The notes: generated from the sequence alone by a model not told the origin. A stretch of 64,000 bases of DNA from Alkalibacillus aidingensis (GCF_014595945.1 NZ_JABXWU010000002.1:62001-126000); one strand, 5' to 3'. Shown: positions 38,389 through 51,208, numbered from the stretch's first letter. Numbers and translations are program-made.

Positions 38389-38429
38389 TGTCACATACAC
38401 ATTCATATTTAATTCTCCACAAAGCCTTA

Positions 38430-38785
38430 TGGAGACGGCGGGACTCGAACCCGCGTCCAGAGATATCGCCACTTAAGCTTCTACGAGCGTAGTCGGTATA
38501 TTATCATTCGCCAATTCTTCAGCCTACCGACAGGCTTCCAAATGGCTAGTCTGGTTAGTCTCTTCTGAAGACCTCAGACGGTGGCCTTCATCGTAGCCCA
38601 CTTAGTTTGAGACCCTTCGATCTACCACATGGGCGATGGTAGGAAGGATCCTGTAGACTGACTACGCAGCTACAGCGAAATCGTTTTGTTTGCCAGTTAT
38701 ATTTAACTGAAATGACGGTTATCGAGTCGTCACCTCGGCTCGCTACTTAAGCTCGACCTATCCCTGTCGAATCCAAAACGTCCCC
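38430..38785 (-). ncRNA. ssrA: tmRNA (ssrA)
   Basis: About 356 nt. The 5' end GGGGACGTTTTGGATTCGAC and 3' end GGTTCGAGTCCCGCCGTCTCC form the tRNA-like acceptor (7 bp) and T arm. The tag frame (38662-38694) encodes GKQNDFAVAA then a stop, with GGC as resume codon; it rescues stalled ribosomes with SmpB. The CCA tail is not encoded. smpB lies 77 bp upstream in the same direction. Confidence 0.97.
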
Positions 38786-38861
38786 GTGAAATATAATCAC
38801 CAACGAATTGGTAACCATTATTATAACACGTCTTTGCCTTGATGCAAATGGGAATGTTTTC

Positions 38862-39323
38862 TTAATAACGATCCTTCAACGCTCTTTCCACTTCGCGTTT
38901 CATTGCTTTTTGTTTCAAGTCTTCACGCTTATCATATTTCTTCTTACCTTTACCTAATCCAATTAATAGCTTAGCTACGCCATTTTTGATATACATCTTT
39001 AGTGGCACGAGTGAATAACCCTTTTGCTGTGTTTGACCGATTAATTGATTAATTTCTTTACGGTGAAGTAATAACTTTCTTGCTCGCGTTGGGTCATGGT
39101 TAAATTGATTCCCCTGCTCATACTCCGATATATGCAAGTTATGAACATACACTTCACCCTTATGAATTCGGGCAAAGGAATCCTTTAAATTGACACGCCC
39201 GGCACGGATGGATTTAATTTCTGTTCCTTTTAAGACCATGCCCGCTTCAAACGTTTCTTCAATATGATAGTCATGTCTTGCTTTTCGGTTTGTCGCAATG
39301 GCATTCGATTCTTTTTTCGCCAT
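38862..39323 (-). CDS. smpB: SmpB, tmRNA-binding protein
   Basis: 153-residue OB-fold protein that delivers tmRNA to stalled ribosomes. Motifs [39 protein letters not shown] and the basic C-terminal tail ([14 protein letters not shown]) are typical. RBS GAGGAGGAAGGAAG. In most Bacilli it follows rnr directly; here about 1.9 kb with a GNAT gene and two repeat arrays intervene. Confidence 0.97.
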   Translation of the reverse strand: MAKKESNAIATNRKARHDYHIEETFEAGMVLKGTEIKSIRAGRVNLKDSFARIHKGEVYVHNLHISEYEQGNQFNHDPTRARKLLLHRKEINQLIGQTQQKGYSLVPLKMYIKNGVAKLLIGLGKGKKKYDKREDLKQKAMKREVERALKDRY

Positions 39324-39402
39324 CTTCCTTCCTCCTCACTGCATCGTTATTTTATCAAAAAACGAAGAGCTTTTAAACTCGTAAGATATCATGGGAAGGG
39401 TG

Positions 39403-39602
39403 ATTCCACAATAAATTGAGTCGATTCAGTAATAACTAAGCGATATTCTAGAGTAACCTCTTTCTATTTAACAGTTAATCTCCATATTCAATAATAAAAA
39501 TAGCTACTCAATAATAACTCACTACGATTCATCAACTAAGTCAGGTAATCGACAATAATTCACAAACTGCTCCAACTCTTACTCAGCTTATCATTAATTT
39601 GA
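39403..39602. repeat. AT-rich phased repeat array H, about 20.5-bp period, about 9-10 units
   Basis: ATTCANNAATAA-like motifs at about 39403, 39424, 39445, (39465 weak), 39486, 39506, 39527, 39548, (39570 weak) and 39590: steps of 20-22 bp. Same motif family as array G. It occupies most of the 405-bp gap between smpB and the GNAT gene. Confidence 0.65.
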
Positions 39603-39729
39603 AGTAGACATTGTTCCACTCATAATTCTTTAACAACTGCTAAAAATGTTAATACTAAATCATAGACAGTCAAACCCTAGTTGTGGCATTCTATGTAATT
39701 AGGGAACCGAAATAAGAGGAGGAACGACT

Positions 39730-40596
39730 ATGATTGATACCATCCAAATTCGCCCTTTACAATTAGATGATGCTGATCATTTACAGAACATGCAAACGGG
39801 GATTGAAGATGATTATGTGGTTCGCATCTTTGACCGTTTAATTGAGAGTGATGAACACGCTTTATATGGGCTTTTCACTGAAGGTCAGCTTGTTTCTGTT
39901 GCAGGATATTCTGTATTTAAAGATCAATATGCGATGCTTGGACGTTTAAGAAGTGACCAACGTTTCTTAGGGAATGGCTATGCAACAACCTTAATTGAAA
40001 GTATTGTGGATTATTTACAAAAAGATGATCAGATTAAGTGGATTGGTGCAAACACACAATTACATAACTTCCCGGCTTTACGGGTATTAGAAAAGCTCCG
40101 TATCCCTAAACTGCAACTTCTTCATGCGGCAACGTTATTTAATCGAGAGCTGTTAACAACTCCTGAAGGCGAGACGTGGAAGCCATTAAACACATTGGAA
40201 GAAAAGCGTAAGTGGATTAATCCATTAATCCAAGACTCTGATGCTATTTTTCCATTAGAAGCTTATTATCCGTTCCCGACGAGTGAGGCTTTATTTTCAG
40301 ATGAAGATATCAACGACTGGTTTATGTTTGAAAATGAAAGTCGTGATCGCTTTGTTATTGTGAAGTTCGACCAAAAGCGGCATCAATACGCTCACGTTAT
40401 TTATCTGTGGGATGATTTGTTTGACCAGCCTGGACTTTGGAATACACTCGATGAAACGCTTGTCGACTTTAAGGAAACTTTCGGAGATGAAACCTATATC
40501 CGTTTAGACGTTCCAGATGAGACATATGAAAAGATTCCAAACAAAGATGCCTTCGAATTTCAAGACCCTTGGATTTTACACGGGTATTGGAAATAA
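39730..40596 (+). CDS. GNAT family N-acetyltransferase
   Basis: 288 residues; N-terminal GNAT fold with acetyl-CoA loop RSDQRFLGNGYATTL (about 78-92), followed by a C-terminal domain of about 150 residues I do not recognise. Substrate unknown. RBS AAGAGGAGGAACG. It is inserted, with repeat arrays on both sides, between rnr and smpB and runs opposite to them. Confidence 0.8.
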   Translation: MIDTIQIRPLQLDDADHLQNMQTGIEDDYVVRIFDRLIESDEHALYGLFTEGQLVSVAGYSVFKDQYAMLGRLRSDQRFLGNGYATTLIESIVDYLQKDDQIKWIGANTQLHNFPALRVLEKLRIPKLQLLHAATLFNRELLTTPEGETWKPLNTLEEKRKWINPLIQDSDAIFPLEAYYPFPTSEALFSDEDINDWFMFENESRDRFVIVKFDQKRHQYAHVIYLWDDLFDQPGLWNTLDETLVDFKETFGDETYIRLDVPDETYEKIPNKDAFEFQDPWILHGYWK

Positions 40597-40612
40597 AGCT
40601 AAATTTGAAAGT

Positions 40613-40648
40613 ACAGCCTAAATCAGTGATTGGTTTAGGCTGTTTTTT
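40613..40648 (+). terminator. Terminator of the GNAT gene
   Basis: ACAGCCTAAA / GTTTAGGCTG hairpin followed by TTTTTTA. Confidence 0.88.
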
Positions 40649-40713
40649 ATGATTGATATTGAAGCTTGGGTAGTAATCCGTTTGGGGACGAGCGAATTTA
40701 TCAGATTTAGTGT

Positions 40714-41127
40714 TTATCTCGGACATATTTAACTGTGGTAGACTCCGTTTTGTCCGATAGACCCCGGCTATTGGACATTACGTAATGCGTTTGACCTCAT
40801 TTTGGCCGATAGACCCCGGCTATCGGACATTACGTAATGCGTTTGACCTCGTTTTGTCCGATAGACCCCGGCTATTGGACATTACGTAATGCGTTTGACC
40901 TCATTTTGGCCGATAGACCCCGGCTATCGGACATTACGTAATGCGTTTGACCTCATTTTGGCCGATAGACCCCGGCTATTGGACATTACGTAATGCGTTT
41001 GACCTCATTTTGGCCGATAGACCCCTGCTATTGGACATTTCCTGCTGCGGTAGACTCCGTTTTGTCCGATAGACCCCTACTATCAGACACTACCTAATGC
41101 GTTTGACCTCATTTTGGCCGATAGAAC
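40714..41127. repeat. Tandem repeat array D, exact 52-bp period, 8 units
   Basis: CCGATAG starts at 40754, 40806, 40858, 40910, 40962, 41014, 41066 and 41118, each 52 bp apart; a weaker unit precedes. The unit is TTGGCC (or TTGTCC), GATAGACCCCGG, CTATCGGACATT (or CTATTGGACATT), ACGTAATGCGTTTGACCTCATT. CCGATAG-N7-CTATCGG forms a 7-bp hairpin in several units. It lies between two convergent terminators (GNAT and rnr), outside any evident transcript. Confidence 0.95.
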
Positions 41128-41208
41128 TTATTTAATGACACCTACATCAATCTATTAAGAAGTTACTTCGGTCTTTAGAGGAAGTGTGTCCGTTTTACAC
41201 AAGAATAC

Positions 41209-41242
41209 GAAAGAAAAAGGATACAGCTTATGCTGTATCCTT
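41209..41242 (-). terminator. Terminator of rnr
   Basis: AAGGATACAGC / GCTGTATCCTT hairpin followed by TTTTCTTTCG on the minus strand; it overlaps the last rnr bases. Confidence 0.88.
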
Positions 41243-43412
41243 AGTCATTATCTCCACGTGGTTTTTTCTTCTTACGTTCTTTCATGCCGATGACTTCAAA
41301 GTCAATCACGCGCTCTTCAATATTCGTACTAACGACGCGCACTTTTAGCTCGTCACCGATTTTAAAAATATGACCTGTACGTTCACCAATCATCGCTTGG
41401 TGCCGGTCGTCATAATGATAATAGTCATCGGTTAGGTAACTGACGTGAACCAGACCTTCTACTGTATTAGGTAATTCAACAAATAAGCCGAAGTTCGTAA
41501 TGGAACTGATGATTCCTTCAAACTCCTCACCGATCTTATCAGACATAAATTCGGTTTTCTTTAGGTCATCTGTTTCTCGCTCAGCATCAACAGAGCGACG
41601 CTCCATCTCAGATGAATGTCTGGCAATATCAGGTAGTTTCTCTTCCCATTTCTGACGAGTTTCATTACTTAGATCACCTTCTAGTAAGTACGTCCGTATT
41701 AACCGGTGAACCATTAAGTCTGGGTAACGTCTAATCGGGGAAGTAAAATGTGTATAGAATTCTGTCGCAAGCCCGAAGTGACCGACACTTTCAGGCGCAT
41801 ACTTAGCTTGCTGCATGGAACGTAGCATTAATTTAGAAACAACCAATTCTTCTTTACTTCCTTCAATTTCTTTTAACACTTTCTGTAGAGCTTTAGGATG
41901 GACATCATCAAATGTGCCTTTGACGTGGTGTCCTAAGTTAGCGATGAACTCAAAGAACTTCTGAAGTTTACCAGTGTCAGGGTCTTCGTGAATTCGGTGG
42001 ATGAATGGTACGTCCATCCAATGGAAGTGTTCAGCCACTGTTTCATTGGCCATCAACATAAAGTCCTCAATAATTCGCTCAGCTTCACCACGTTCACGTA
42101 AAACAACATCTGTTGGATGCCCCGTTTCGTCGACTTCCACTTCAGCTTCTTTAAAGTCAAAGTCGATCGCCCCACGACTCGTTCGCTTATTACGTAGGAT
42201 TTTCGCTAATGTGGCCATCAGTTCAAACATTGGAACAAGAGGCTCATATCGTTTTCTTAATTCCTCATCCCCGTCAAGGATTCCATTGACATCTGTATAA
42301 GTCATTCGTTCGTCGGTCTTAATCACGGCTGACATGATCTCATGGCTAACAACTTTTCCACTTCCATCGATCTCCATTTCACAACCTAAGGTTAAACGGT
42401 CGACCTGTGGGTTTAATGAACAAATGCCGTTAGATAGGCGATGAGGAATCATCGGAATGACCCGGTCTGTTAAATATGTGCTTGTTCCACGCTCCATCGC
42501 TTCCTTATCAATCGGTGAGCCTTCCTTAACATAATGGGTCACATCAGCAATGTAAACACCTAATAAGAAGTTACCATTGTCCAGTTGTTCCACACGTACG
42601 GCATCATCAAGGTCTTTGGCATCTGCACCGTCAATTGTGACAATCTGCTTATCACGTAGATCTTTACGTCCTTTAAGATCTTCTTCAGAGATTTGATCAG
42701 GAACACTATTAGCATGATCCAAGGTTTCTTGATCAAACTCAGACTTAATACCGTGTTTGTGAATAATAGCAAGAATATCAATTCCAGGATCGTTTTTATG
42801 TCCTAAAATCTCAGTCACTTCACCCTCAGCACTTCTAACGCCCTCAGGGTATTGGACAATATTGACGATGACCTTATGTCCGTCAACCGCTCCATTTTCA
42901 TTACCTTCTTTAATGAATATGTCTCCTGGAATTCGTTTATCATCCGCAATCACAAAGCCAAACTTGCCATTATCTTGATAAGTACCAACGATGGGTTTAT
43001 CACTACGCTCAACAATTCGAACAACGACACCTTCTGGGCGGTTTCCAGCATATGATTCTGTTTCAATTCGCACTAAAACCGTATCATCATTCATCGCAGA
43101 ATTTAAGTCTGATTGATGGATATAAATATCTCGTTGGTCCTCATCTTCTGGAATTAGGAATGCAAATCCCTTCGAATGCATTTGAATTCGTCCACGAATT
43201 AAGTTCATTTTCTCTGGTAGACCATAACGATTATTACGATTTCGAACTAATTGTCCTTCATCTTCTAAAACGTTTAATGCTTTCATTAAATCTTGTAAAC
43301 CTTCACTATCTTCCATTGTAAATCTTTCTTGTAAATCATCGATACTTTGTGGTCGTGTTGCTTCTTCATTGAAGTAATCAAGTATTTGTTGTTTCAATTG
43401 TTCCATTTCCAT
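41241..43412 (-). CDS. rnr: RNase R
   Basis: 723-residue 3'-5' exoribonuclease: N-terminal winged helix (about 1-60), two cold-shock domains, RNB catalytic domain with [14 protein letters not shown] (Asp cluster), and S1 domain (about 630-705) ending in a short Lys-rich tail [10 protein letters not shown]. Degrades structured RNA and works with tmRNA. The first ATG has GAGGTGAAAGT. It lies 25 bp downstream of est. Confidence 0.95.
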   Translation of the reverse strand: MEMEQLKQQILDYFNEEATRPQSIDDLQERFTMEDSEGLQDLMKALNVLEDEGQLVRNRNNRYGLPEKMNLIRGRIQMHSKGFAFLIPEDEDQRDIYIHQSDLNSAMNDDTVLVRIETESYAGNRPEGVVVRIVERSDKPIVGTYQDNGKFGFVIADDKRIPGDIFIKEGNENGAVDGHKVIVNIVQYPEGVRSAEGEVTEILGHKNDPGIDILAIIHKHGIKSEFDQETLDHANSVPDQISEEDLKGRKDLRDKQIVTIDGADAKDLDDAVRVEQLDNGNFLLGVYIADVTHYVKEGSPIDKEAMERGTSTYLTDRVIPMIPHRLSNGICSLNPQVDRLTLGCEMEIDGSGKVVSHEIMSAVIKTDERMTYTDVNGILDGDEELRKRYEPLVPMFELMATLAKILRNKRTSRGAIDFDFKEAEVEVDETGHPTDVVLRERGEAERIIEDFMLMANETVAEHFHWMDVPFIHRIHEDPDTGKLQKFFEFIANLGHHVKGTFDDVHPKALQKVLKEIEGSKEELVVSKLMLRSMQQAKYAPESVGHFGLATEFYTHFTSPIRRYPDLMVHRLIRTYLLEGDLSNETRQKWEEKLPDIARHSSEMERRSVDAERETDDLKKTEFMSDKIGEEFEGIISSITNFGLFVELPNTVEGLVHVSYLTDDYYHYDDRHQAMIGERTGHIFKIGDELKVRVVSTNIEERVIDFEVIGMKERKKKKPRGDND

Positions 43413-43437
43413 ACTTTCACCTCAGCTTTAACCTCTT

Positions 43438-44184
43438 TTACTCAGACCAATCCAGTGATTCAAGGTAACGGTACACGTCCTCATGAACTTGTTCTTTAAA
43501 ATCACTTAATGTGATCACATGAGGGGCACCTTCATACCATTTAAGATCTTTTTCATCACATGCAACATGTTCATATATATAGTTTGCACTTTCCTTATTA
43601 ATCATTTCATCTTCTTCTGCTTGCATAACGAAAGTAGGTGCATAAATCGTATCTAAATTAGCTTGAACAGATTGAATCAGTTCACTTAAAGAGTTAAACA
43701 TATCATCTGAGTTATTCATCAGCTCTTCAAGCTCTTGTTCAACCGTTTCACGATCCTTTTGTTGGAGTTGCTTATATTGTTTTGCCTTTACGCGAAAACC
43801 GGCTGATAATTCTTCTTTGTTATCGAAGAAAATCGGCGTACAAATCGGCATAACGGCTTTCACAGGTTTATTCATCGCTAGTTTTAAAGATAGGACACCA
43901 CCTAATGATAAACCAGCTACGGCGATTTCGTCGTAACCTAACTCTTTGAGATGATTATAAGCAGCTAAAACATCCTCCCACCAGTCGTCAGCATTTGTTT
44001 CAGCCAGTTCTTCTGGTGGTTTTCCGTGGCCTCTGTAGATCGGCGCATGTGAGGTATAGCCTTTTTTCTCTAAGAATCTGCCAAGCATGCGAACATCTGC
44101 TGAATGCCCAGTAAATCCATGGAGTAGTAATACTGCTCGATTTCCTGCCTCAAAGGTAAATGGTTTTGGTTCTTTGATTTTCAT
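43438..44184 (-). CDS. est: Carboxylesterase, Est30 type
   Basis: 248-residue alpha/beta hydrolase: LLLHGFTGHSADVR oxyanion loop, AGLSLGGVLSLK nucleophile (Ser), Asp in QAEEDEMI and His in GAPHVITL. Matches Geobacillus Est30/YvaK carboxylesterases, which sit between secG and rnr in Bacilli. Start 44184 (MKIKEPKPFTFEAG) follows GGAAGGGAG. Confidence 0.93.
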   Translation of the reverse strand: MKIKEPKPFTFEAGNRAVLLLHGFTGHSADVRMLGRFLEKKGYTSHAPIYRGHGKPPEELAETNADDWWEDVLAAYNHLKELGYDEIAVAGLSLGGVLSLKLAMNKPVKAVMPICTPIFFDNKEELSAGFRVKAKQYKQLQQKDRETVEQELEELMNNSDDMFNSLSELIQSVQANLDTIYAPTFVMQAEEDEMINKESANYIYEHVACDEKDLKWYEGAPHVITLSDFKEQVHEDVYRYLESLDWSE

Positions 44185-44425
44185 CTCTTTTTCTCCCTTC
44201 CCGTATTCCATACCTACTTGATGTTACTTTTCCCAACTTAATACAAGTTTAATCATATGTAAACGAACTTAGCTTATAGAAAACTTAACTAAAGTCTCTT
44301 AAACATTAGCGTAGTATTATTTCTGTAACGTTTATTAACACTTGATCATCATCCACATTTAAATGAGATCATTAAAACGAGCAGATCTTTTGTCATTAAA
44401 CCCTAAACTTTAACAGATCCCAAAA

Positions 44426-44461
44426 CATAAAGAAACAGTAAGTGTTACCCACTTACTGTTC
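44426..44461 (-). terminator. Terminator of secG
   Basis: AACAGTAAGTG / CACTTACTGTT hairpin followed by TCTTTATG on the minus strand. The 240 bp between it and est hold no gene. Confidence 0.85.
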
Positions 44462-44478
44462 CGGTTAAATCGTTTATT

Positions 44479-44712
44479 CTACTGAACAATATACCCTAAT
44501 AAAAAGGTAATAACCATAAATAAGATTCCTAAAATGACCGTGATTCGGTGAAGGATTCCATCCATACCACGTGCCTTTTGTTTACCAAATAAGTGTTCAG
44601 CTCCTCCAGAGATTGCACCAGATAGCCCTGCGCTTTTCCCCTGTTGAAGTAGAACGACTGCGATTAAGGCAATTGTATTTAGAAATAATAGTGTCGCTAG
44701 AACTCCATACAT
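44479..44712 (-). CDS. secG: SecG, preprotein translocase subunit
   Basis: 77 residues, two membrane helices (about 2-24 and 52-74) joined by the conserved loop [20 protein letters not shown]; part of SecYEG. RBS ATAGGAGG. Order secG-est-rnr is conserved in Bacilli. Confidence 0.95.
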   Translation of the reverse strand: MYGVLATLLFLNTIALIAVVLLQQGKSAGLSGAISGGAEHLFGKQKARGMDGILHRITVILGILFMVITFLLGYIVQ

Positions 44713-44809
44713 CGCTTTGACCTCCTATGACTACGCACAAATCCATAACATTAATGTAGCATAAGATTGTTCACAATTGCAAGGTCAAATTGAAGTTTAA
44801 GCGTGTTTG

Positions 44810-46060
44810 TTACGTCTGATTAGTTGATGATTGATTTTCTAAGCTCGAATCGTCCTTTTCTGTTTCATTAACATATAAAGCACACGCAGCGTCACCTGTA
44901 ATATTCACAGCTGTACGCGTCATATCTAATAGACGGTCAACACCTAAGATTAAACCAATCGCTTCGACTGGTAGGTTTACCTGATCTAACACCATTGCCA
45001 GCATAATCAAACCGACACCAGGAACTCCTGCCGTACCGATAGATGCTAAGACAGCAATCAAGACTACCGTTAACATTTCAGTTAAAGACAAGCTTTGTGC
45101 GTACACTTGAGCAATAAAGACGGTGGCAACACCTTGCATAATCGCCGTACCATCCATGTTTATAGTAGCACCGATTGGCTGAACGAAACCACTGACAGAT
45201 TCGCGAACACCTAAACGTTTTTGTGCAGTTGTCATGGATACAGGTAATGTCGCACTACTGCTTGCAGTACCGAATGCAACACTCATCGCAGGGATGAAGT
45301 TTTTAAAGAACCAAATTGGGCTCTTCTTCGCTAAGAATTTGACAACAGCTCCATATGTTAAGAGAGCATGGATGATTAAAGCTACGAAAACAACCATGAA
45401 ATACGCAAACATTGAGCTAATAGCATCAATACCTGCTCCACCAACGGCTGATGCAATTAAACCAAATGCACCAAATGGCGCGGTGTACATAATAATGGTG
45501 ATTAAGAACATAACTAGCTCAAAACCTTGATCAAATAACTTATGAATTCGATCAGTTTTCTTACTAAGGATCGCTAAACCTAGCCCAATTAAAATGGAGA
45601 AGAAGATAATTTGTAGCATTTCACCATTTACCATCGCATCAATTGGATTCGTCGGAATAATATTGACTAACGTATCAACAACTGATGGGGGTTCAGTATC
45701 ACCTTCATACTCCTCAAACCCTTCTGTATCAAGGGCACCAGGCTCACCTGGTTGAACGATTAACGCTAAAGACATCGCAATGGTTAACGCAATAGTTGTT
45801 GAGATCAAGAAGAAGCCAATGGTTTTACCACCAATTCTTCCTAACTTCTTAGGATCACCTAGATTGGCTGTACCTAATACTATTGAGATAATTACAATTG
45901 GGATAACCATCATTTGAATTAATCTTAAGAAGATATCACCTAAAGGCGTAAAGAAGTAAGCATCGATCGGATCAAATAAATCAGGCAAGAATATGTTCAG
46001 GCCAAGCCCTACTAAAATACCTAAAATAAGAGCGTAAATAATTTGCCTCGTCAAATTCAT
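44810..46060 (-). CDS. Dicarboxylate/amino acid:cation symporter (GltP/DctA family)
   Basis: 416-residue DAACS transporter with eight helices and two hairpin loops; ASSSATLPVSM and PIGATINMDGTAIMQG are the substrate-binding signatures. An acidic external loop (EEYEGDTEPP) follows helix 3. It probably imports glutamate/aspartate or C4-dicarboxylate with Na+ or H+. RBS GGGGGGAATAGAGT. It lies between the glycolytic operon and secG, as an independent unit. Confidence 0.9.
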   Translation of the reverse strand: MNLTRQIIYALILGILVGLGLNIFLPDLFDPIDAYFFTPLGDIFLRLIQMMVIPIVIISIVLGTANLGDPKKLGRIGGKTIGFFLISTTIALTIAMSLALIVQPGEPGALDTEGFEEYEGDTEPPSVVDTLVNIIPTNPIDAMVNGEMLQIIFFSILIGLGLAILSKKTDRIHKLFDQGFELVMFLITIIMYTAPFGAFGLIASAVGGAGIDAISSMFAYFMVVFVALIIHALLTYGAVVKFLAKKSPIWFFKNFIPAMSVAFGTASSSATLPVSMTTAQKRLGVRESVSGFVQPIGATINMDGTAIMQGVATVFIAQVYAQSLSLTEMLTVVLIAVLASIGTAGVPGVGLIMLAMVLDQVNLPVEAIGLILGVDRLLDMTRTAVNITGDAACALYVNETEKDDSSLENQSSTNQT

Positions 46061-46218
46061 ACTCTATTCCCCCCTAAAAATAAATACAATTATAAGAATA
46101 ACGATTATTAAAAACTTATGCACATGTAAACGTTTTCTTTCTATTTTTTTCTAGAATCCCCAACAATATAGATTATAATCGAAAAGTATAGGTTTGGAAA
46201 TAACTTTTAACAAAATAG

Positions 46219-46263
46219 ACAAAAATAAACCCTGGATCTTTTTCATACCAGGGTTTATTTTTA
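46219..46263 (-). terminator. Terminator of eno
   Basis: Perfect AAAAATAAACCCTGG / CCAGGGTTTATTTTT hairpin with T-rich flank; end of the glycolytic operon. Confidence 0.9.
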
Positions 46264-46293
46264 GTTTGTGAAATTATAGAGATTCTATTCTAA

Positions 46294-47604
<1,311 letters not shown>

Positions 47605-47713
47605 TTACTTTTAACTTTTGAAATGTATATCAGATTCTACAATGGAAATAAACGACAAATTCCACGTATTTCAACTGCTACTAACTTTCACTCAACATTA
47701 GTTAGAGGAAAGG

Positions 47714-49252
47714 TTACTTTTTGATTAACGACTGGCCTGTCATAGCTTTAGGTTGCTCGATGTTTAACAATTCTAAAACAGTTGGGGCTAAATCTCCTAA
47801 AATACCTCCATCACGTAGAGCAATCCCTTCTTTAGTGACAATCACAGGGACGGGATTAACGGTATGTGCTGTCATTGGATCACCCTCTTCTGTAAGTACT
47901 TCATCTGAATTACCGTGATCCGCTGTAATCACTGCTGTTCCACCTAGTTCAAGGATTTTATCCACTACTTTTCCTAAACAACGGTCAACCGCTTCTACCG
48001 CCTCAATCGTCGGTTGTAATTTACCTGAATGACCGACCATATCTGGATTAGCAAAGTTTAAAATCACTAAGTTAGGTGGTTCGTTATCAAGCGTATCTAT
48101 TAAGGCATCTGTCACTTCATAAGCACTCATTTCTGGCTTCAAATCATAAGTCGCTACTTTGGGAGAGTCAATTAAGATTCGCTTCTCCCCTTCAAAGGTT
48201 GATTCTAAACCACCGTTCATAAAGTAAGTGACATGTGGGTACTTTTCCGTTTCGGCAATTCTTAGTTGGGTCATCCCTTGTTTAGCAACAACTTCACCAA
48301 TCGTATCTTCTGGTGTGTTAGGTGGATAGGCAACATCAACGTCCAATTGATCGCTATACTGTGTCATCGTCACCATGTAGAGGTCTTCTAATGGACTATA
48401 CTCGTTTTCAAATCCATCAAACCGATTATTAACAAACACATCCGTTAATTGAAGCGCACGATCTGGTCGAAAGTTTGCAAAGATGATAGTATCACCTGAT
48501 TCAACAGTTGCAATCGGTTGATCATTGTCATCAATCATGACAATTGGCTCTACGAATTCATCGACGACATCTCGATCATATGATTCTTTCACAGCTTCAA
48601 ATGCACTTCTTTCAAGTTCACCTTCACCAAGGCGAATAGCCCGATAAGCTTTTTCAACTCGCTCCCAACGTTGATCACGATCCATTGCATAATAGCGTCC
48701 TGAAACCGTGGCTAGCTGGCCAACTCCGAGTTCATCCATCTTCTCTTCTAGTCGAATCAGATAGGAAACAGCAGTTTTCGGACCTACATCTCTCCCATCT
48801 AAAAAGGCATGAACATAAACATCTTCAATCCCTTGCTCTTTAGCTGTTTCTAGCAATCCAAAGATATGTTCCTGGTGACTATGAACCCCACCATCTGATA
48901 ACAATCCAAAGATATGCCATGCACCATTTGTTTGTTTCACATGGTTAGTAGCATTTGCAAAAGCCTGATTTTGATGGAACTCTTTTTCTTTAATAGCGAG
49001 ATTAATTCTCGTTAAGTTTTGATAAACGACTCGGCCGGCACCAATGTTTAAATGGCCGACTTCTGAATTACCCATTTGCCCTTCAGGTAGTCCGACTGCT
49101 TCACCTGACGCCTTTAACTGGGTTTTAGGGTATTGATTCCAATAGCGATCAAAATTGTCTGTATGTGCTTGTTTAATGGCATTACCGTAAGCTTCATCGC
49201 GAAGGGCAAAGCCATCGAGTATGATCAATGCTGATAAAGGTTGATTAGGCAT
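47714..49252 (-). CDS. gpmI: 2,3-bisphosphoglycerate-independent phosphoglycerate mutase
   Basis: 512-residue manganese-dependent mutase. Catalytic Ser63 in [14 protein letters not shown]; metal sites [21 protein letters not shown] and [10 protein letters not shown]. Start ATG 49252 ([14 protein letters not shown]) overlaps the tpiA stop by 8 bp and follows GGAGG; the in-frame GTG two codons earlier is less likely. Confidence 0.96.
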   Translation of the reverse strand: MPNQPLSALIILDGFALRDEAYGNAIKQAHTDNFDRYWNQYPKTQLKASGEAVGLPEGQMGNSEVGHLNIGAGRVVYQNLTRINLAIKEKEFHQNQAFANATNHVKQTNGAWHIFGLLSDGGVHSHQEHIFGLLETAKEQGIEDVYVHAFLDGRDVGPKTAVSYLIRLEEKMDELGVGQLATVSGRYYAMDRDQRWERVEKAYRAIRLGEGELERSAFEAVKESYDRDVVDEFVEPIVMIDDNDQPIATVESGDTIIFANFRPDRALQLTDVFVNNRFDGFENEYSPLEDLYMVTMTQYSDQLDVDVAYPPNTPEDTIGEVVAKQGMTQLRIAETEKYPHVTYFMNGGLESTFEGEKRILIDSPKVATYDLKPEMSAYEVTDALIDTLDNEPPNLVILNFANPDMVGHSGKLQPTIEAVEAVDRCLGKVVDKILELGGTAVITADHGNSDEVLTEEGDPMTAHTVNPVPVIVTKEGIALRDGGILGDLAPTVLELLNIEQPKAMTGQSLIKK

Positions 49253-50006
49253 TTGCACCAGCCTCCACTAGTTTTAAGAACGAGTCTTGCTCTAAGCTTG
49301 CTCCACCAACTAAAGCACCGTCAATATCTGACATATTTAAAAGCTCTTCTATATTTGCTGGCTTAACACTTCCACCATACTGAATACGTACAGCCTCACT
49401 AACTTCTTCTGAGTAAGTATCTTTTAATACTTGTCTGATATGTGCACATACATCATTAGCTTCTTCACTTGTGGCTGTTTTACCCGTACCAATTGCCCAG
49501 ATTGGCTCATAAGCAATGACAACCTGTTTTAGCTGCTCTTCATTTAGACCTTCAAGAGCTGCTTTGACCTGTTTTTCAACAAATGTAAAGGTTTCATTAC
49601 TTTCACGCTGTTCTAACGTCTCGCCTACGCAAACGATTGGTGTTAGATCATGATTAAAAGCAGCTTTCGTCTTTTGATTCACAGATTCATCTGTTTCATT
49701 GAAATACTCACGACGCTCTGAATGACCGATAATCACATAATCAACTAAAATATCCTTTAACATTTCAGGACTGACCTCACCTGTATAAGCACCACTGTCT
49801 TCATAGTGCATGTTTTGTGCCCCAATTGCTACAGGGAAATCACGAGCTGCTTCAGTTAATAAAGGTAAGTGAATAAACGGTCCACAAACAACGGTATCCA
49901 CTCGCTCACCATCTGGCAACTTCTCACGGATATCCATTAGAAAGCGTGCCCCTTCACCTGCTAATTTGTTCATTTTCCAGTTTCCAGCAATAATTGGCTT
50001 ACGCAT
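49245..50006 (-). CDS. tpiA: Triosephosphate isomerase
   Basis: 253-residue TIM barrel: [16 protein letters not shown] (His), [11 protein letters not shown] (Glu) and [11 protein letters not shown]. The ATG shares one base with the pgk stop (TAATG), implying translational coupling. Confidence 0.97.
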   Translation of the reverse strand: MRKPIIAGNWKMNKLAGEGARFLMDIREKLPDGERVDTVVCGPFIHLPLLTEAARDFPVAIGAQNMHYEDSGAYTGEVSPEMLKDILVDYVIIGHSERREYFNETDESVNQKTKAAFNHDLTPIVCVGETLEQRESNETFTFVEKQVKAALEGLNEEQLKQVVIAYEPIWAIGTGKTATSEEANDVCAHIRQVLKDTYSEEVSEAVRIQYGGSVKPANIEELLNMSDIDGALVGGASLEQDSFLKLVEAGANA

Positions 50007-51208
50007 TATTGATTCACCCCGTCTTCTTGATCATTTAGTGCAGCCACACCAGGTAGAACTTTACCTTCCATGAATTCTAGTGATGCACCACCACCTGTTG
50101 AGATATGATCCATTTGATCGGCATAATTGAACTTCTCAACTGCTGATGCAGAATCACCACCACCAATCACGGTATAACCTTCCGTATTCGCAAGTGCTTC
50201 TGCAACACCTTTTGTACCATTTGCAAAGATTTCGTATTCAAAAACACCCATCGGTCCATTCCAAATAATTAACTTAGAGTCGTTAATGATCTGACTAAAG
50301 TGTTCGATAGTTTTCGGACCAATATCTAAGCCTTCCCAATCACTTGGAATCTCTTCAATAGAAACCGCTTTAGTATTAGCCTCACGTGAAAACTCATCCG
50401 CAACGGTAATATCAATTGGTAAGTGGATCGATACACCTTGTTCCGTTGCCTTATCAATGAATTGTTTCGCAAGATCAATTTTATCTTCTTCTAATAAAGA
50501 CTGACCAACTTCATGGCCTAAGGCTTTAATAAATGTATAAGATAGGCCACCACCGATTAAGAGATGATCAACTTTATCTAATAAGTTGTCAATGACACCA
50601 ATCTTATCTTTTACTTTGGCCCCACCAATAATTGCTGTAAATGGGCGGTCAGGTTGTTCTAACGCTTTACCTAATACGTCAATCTCTTTTTCTAGAAGGA
50701 AACCGGAAACGGCAGGTAAATGATGAGCAATCCCTTCAGTTGAGGCATGAGCACGGTGAGCTGCACCAAAAGCATCATTTACATAAAGGTCAGCTAGTGA
50801 AGCAAATTGCTGTGCAAGTTCCCCATCATTCTTTTTCTCACCAGGATGGAAACGCACGTTTTCAAGTAAAAGAACATCGCCATCTTCTAACTCACCCACT
50901 GCTTTAACAACTTCCTCACTATATACATCATCTGTTTTAAATACGGGTTGTTCTAGGTAATTACTTAGGTGCTGTGCAATCGGGTCTAAGCGCAGTTCAT
51001 CAACGACTTCACCATCTGGTCGGCCTAAGTGACTAGCTAAAATCACCTTCGCTCCATTTTGAATTAAATACATAATTGTTGGTAACGCTGCTTGAATTCT
51101 CGTATCATCGGAAATCTCGCCTTTAGACATTGGCACATTAAAGTCCACACGACAAAAAACGCGTTTTCCCTGTAGTTCTACATCACGAACATTCATTTTT
51201 TGTTTCAT
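50006..51208 (-). CDS. pgk: Phosphoglycerate kinase
   Basis: 400-residue two-domain kinase: [32 protein letters not shown] and [12 protein letters not shown]. First ATG (50006-51208 frame, [14 protein letters not shown]) follows TTGGAGG by 9 nt. 112 bp after gapA with a hairpin between. Confidence 0.97.
   Translation of the reverse strand: MKQKMNVRDVELQGKRVFCRVDFNVPMSKGEISDDTRIQAALPTIMYLIQNGAKVILASHLGRPDGEVVDELRLDPIAQHLSNYLEQPVFKTDDVYSEEVVKAVGELEDGDVLLLENVRFHPGEKKNDGELAQQFASLADLYVNDAFGAAHRAHASTEGIAHHLPAVSGFLLEKEIDVLGKALEQPDRPFTAIIGGAKVKDKIGVIDNLLDKVDHLLIGGGLSYTFIKALGHEVGQSLLEEDKIDLAKQFIDKATEQGVSIHLPIDITVADEFSREANTKAVSIEEIPSDWEGLDIGPKTIEHFSQIINDSKLIIWNGPMGVFEYEIFANGTKGVAEALANTEGYTVIGGGDSASAVEKFNYADQMDHISTGGGASLEFMEGKVLPGVAALNDQEDGVNQ

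Noticed and set aside
8966-41127. TTTGACC in arrays A and D as CtsR operators
   Set aside because: CtsR needs two heptamers 3 bp apart; in the arrays they are single and 52-53 bp apart.
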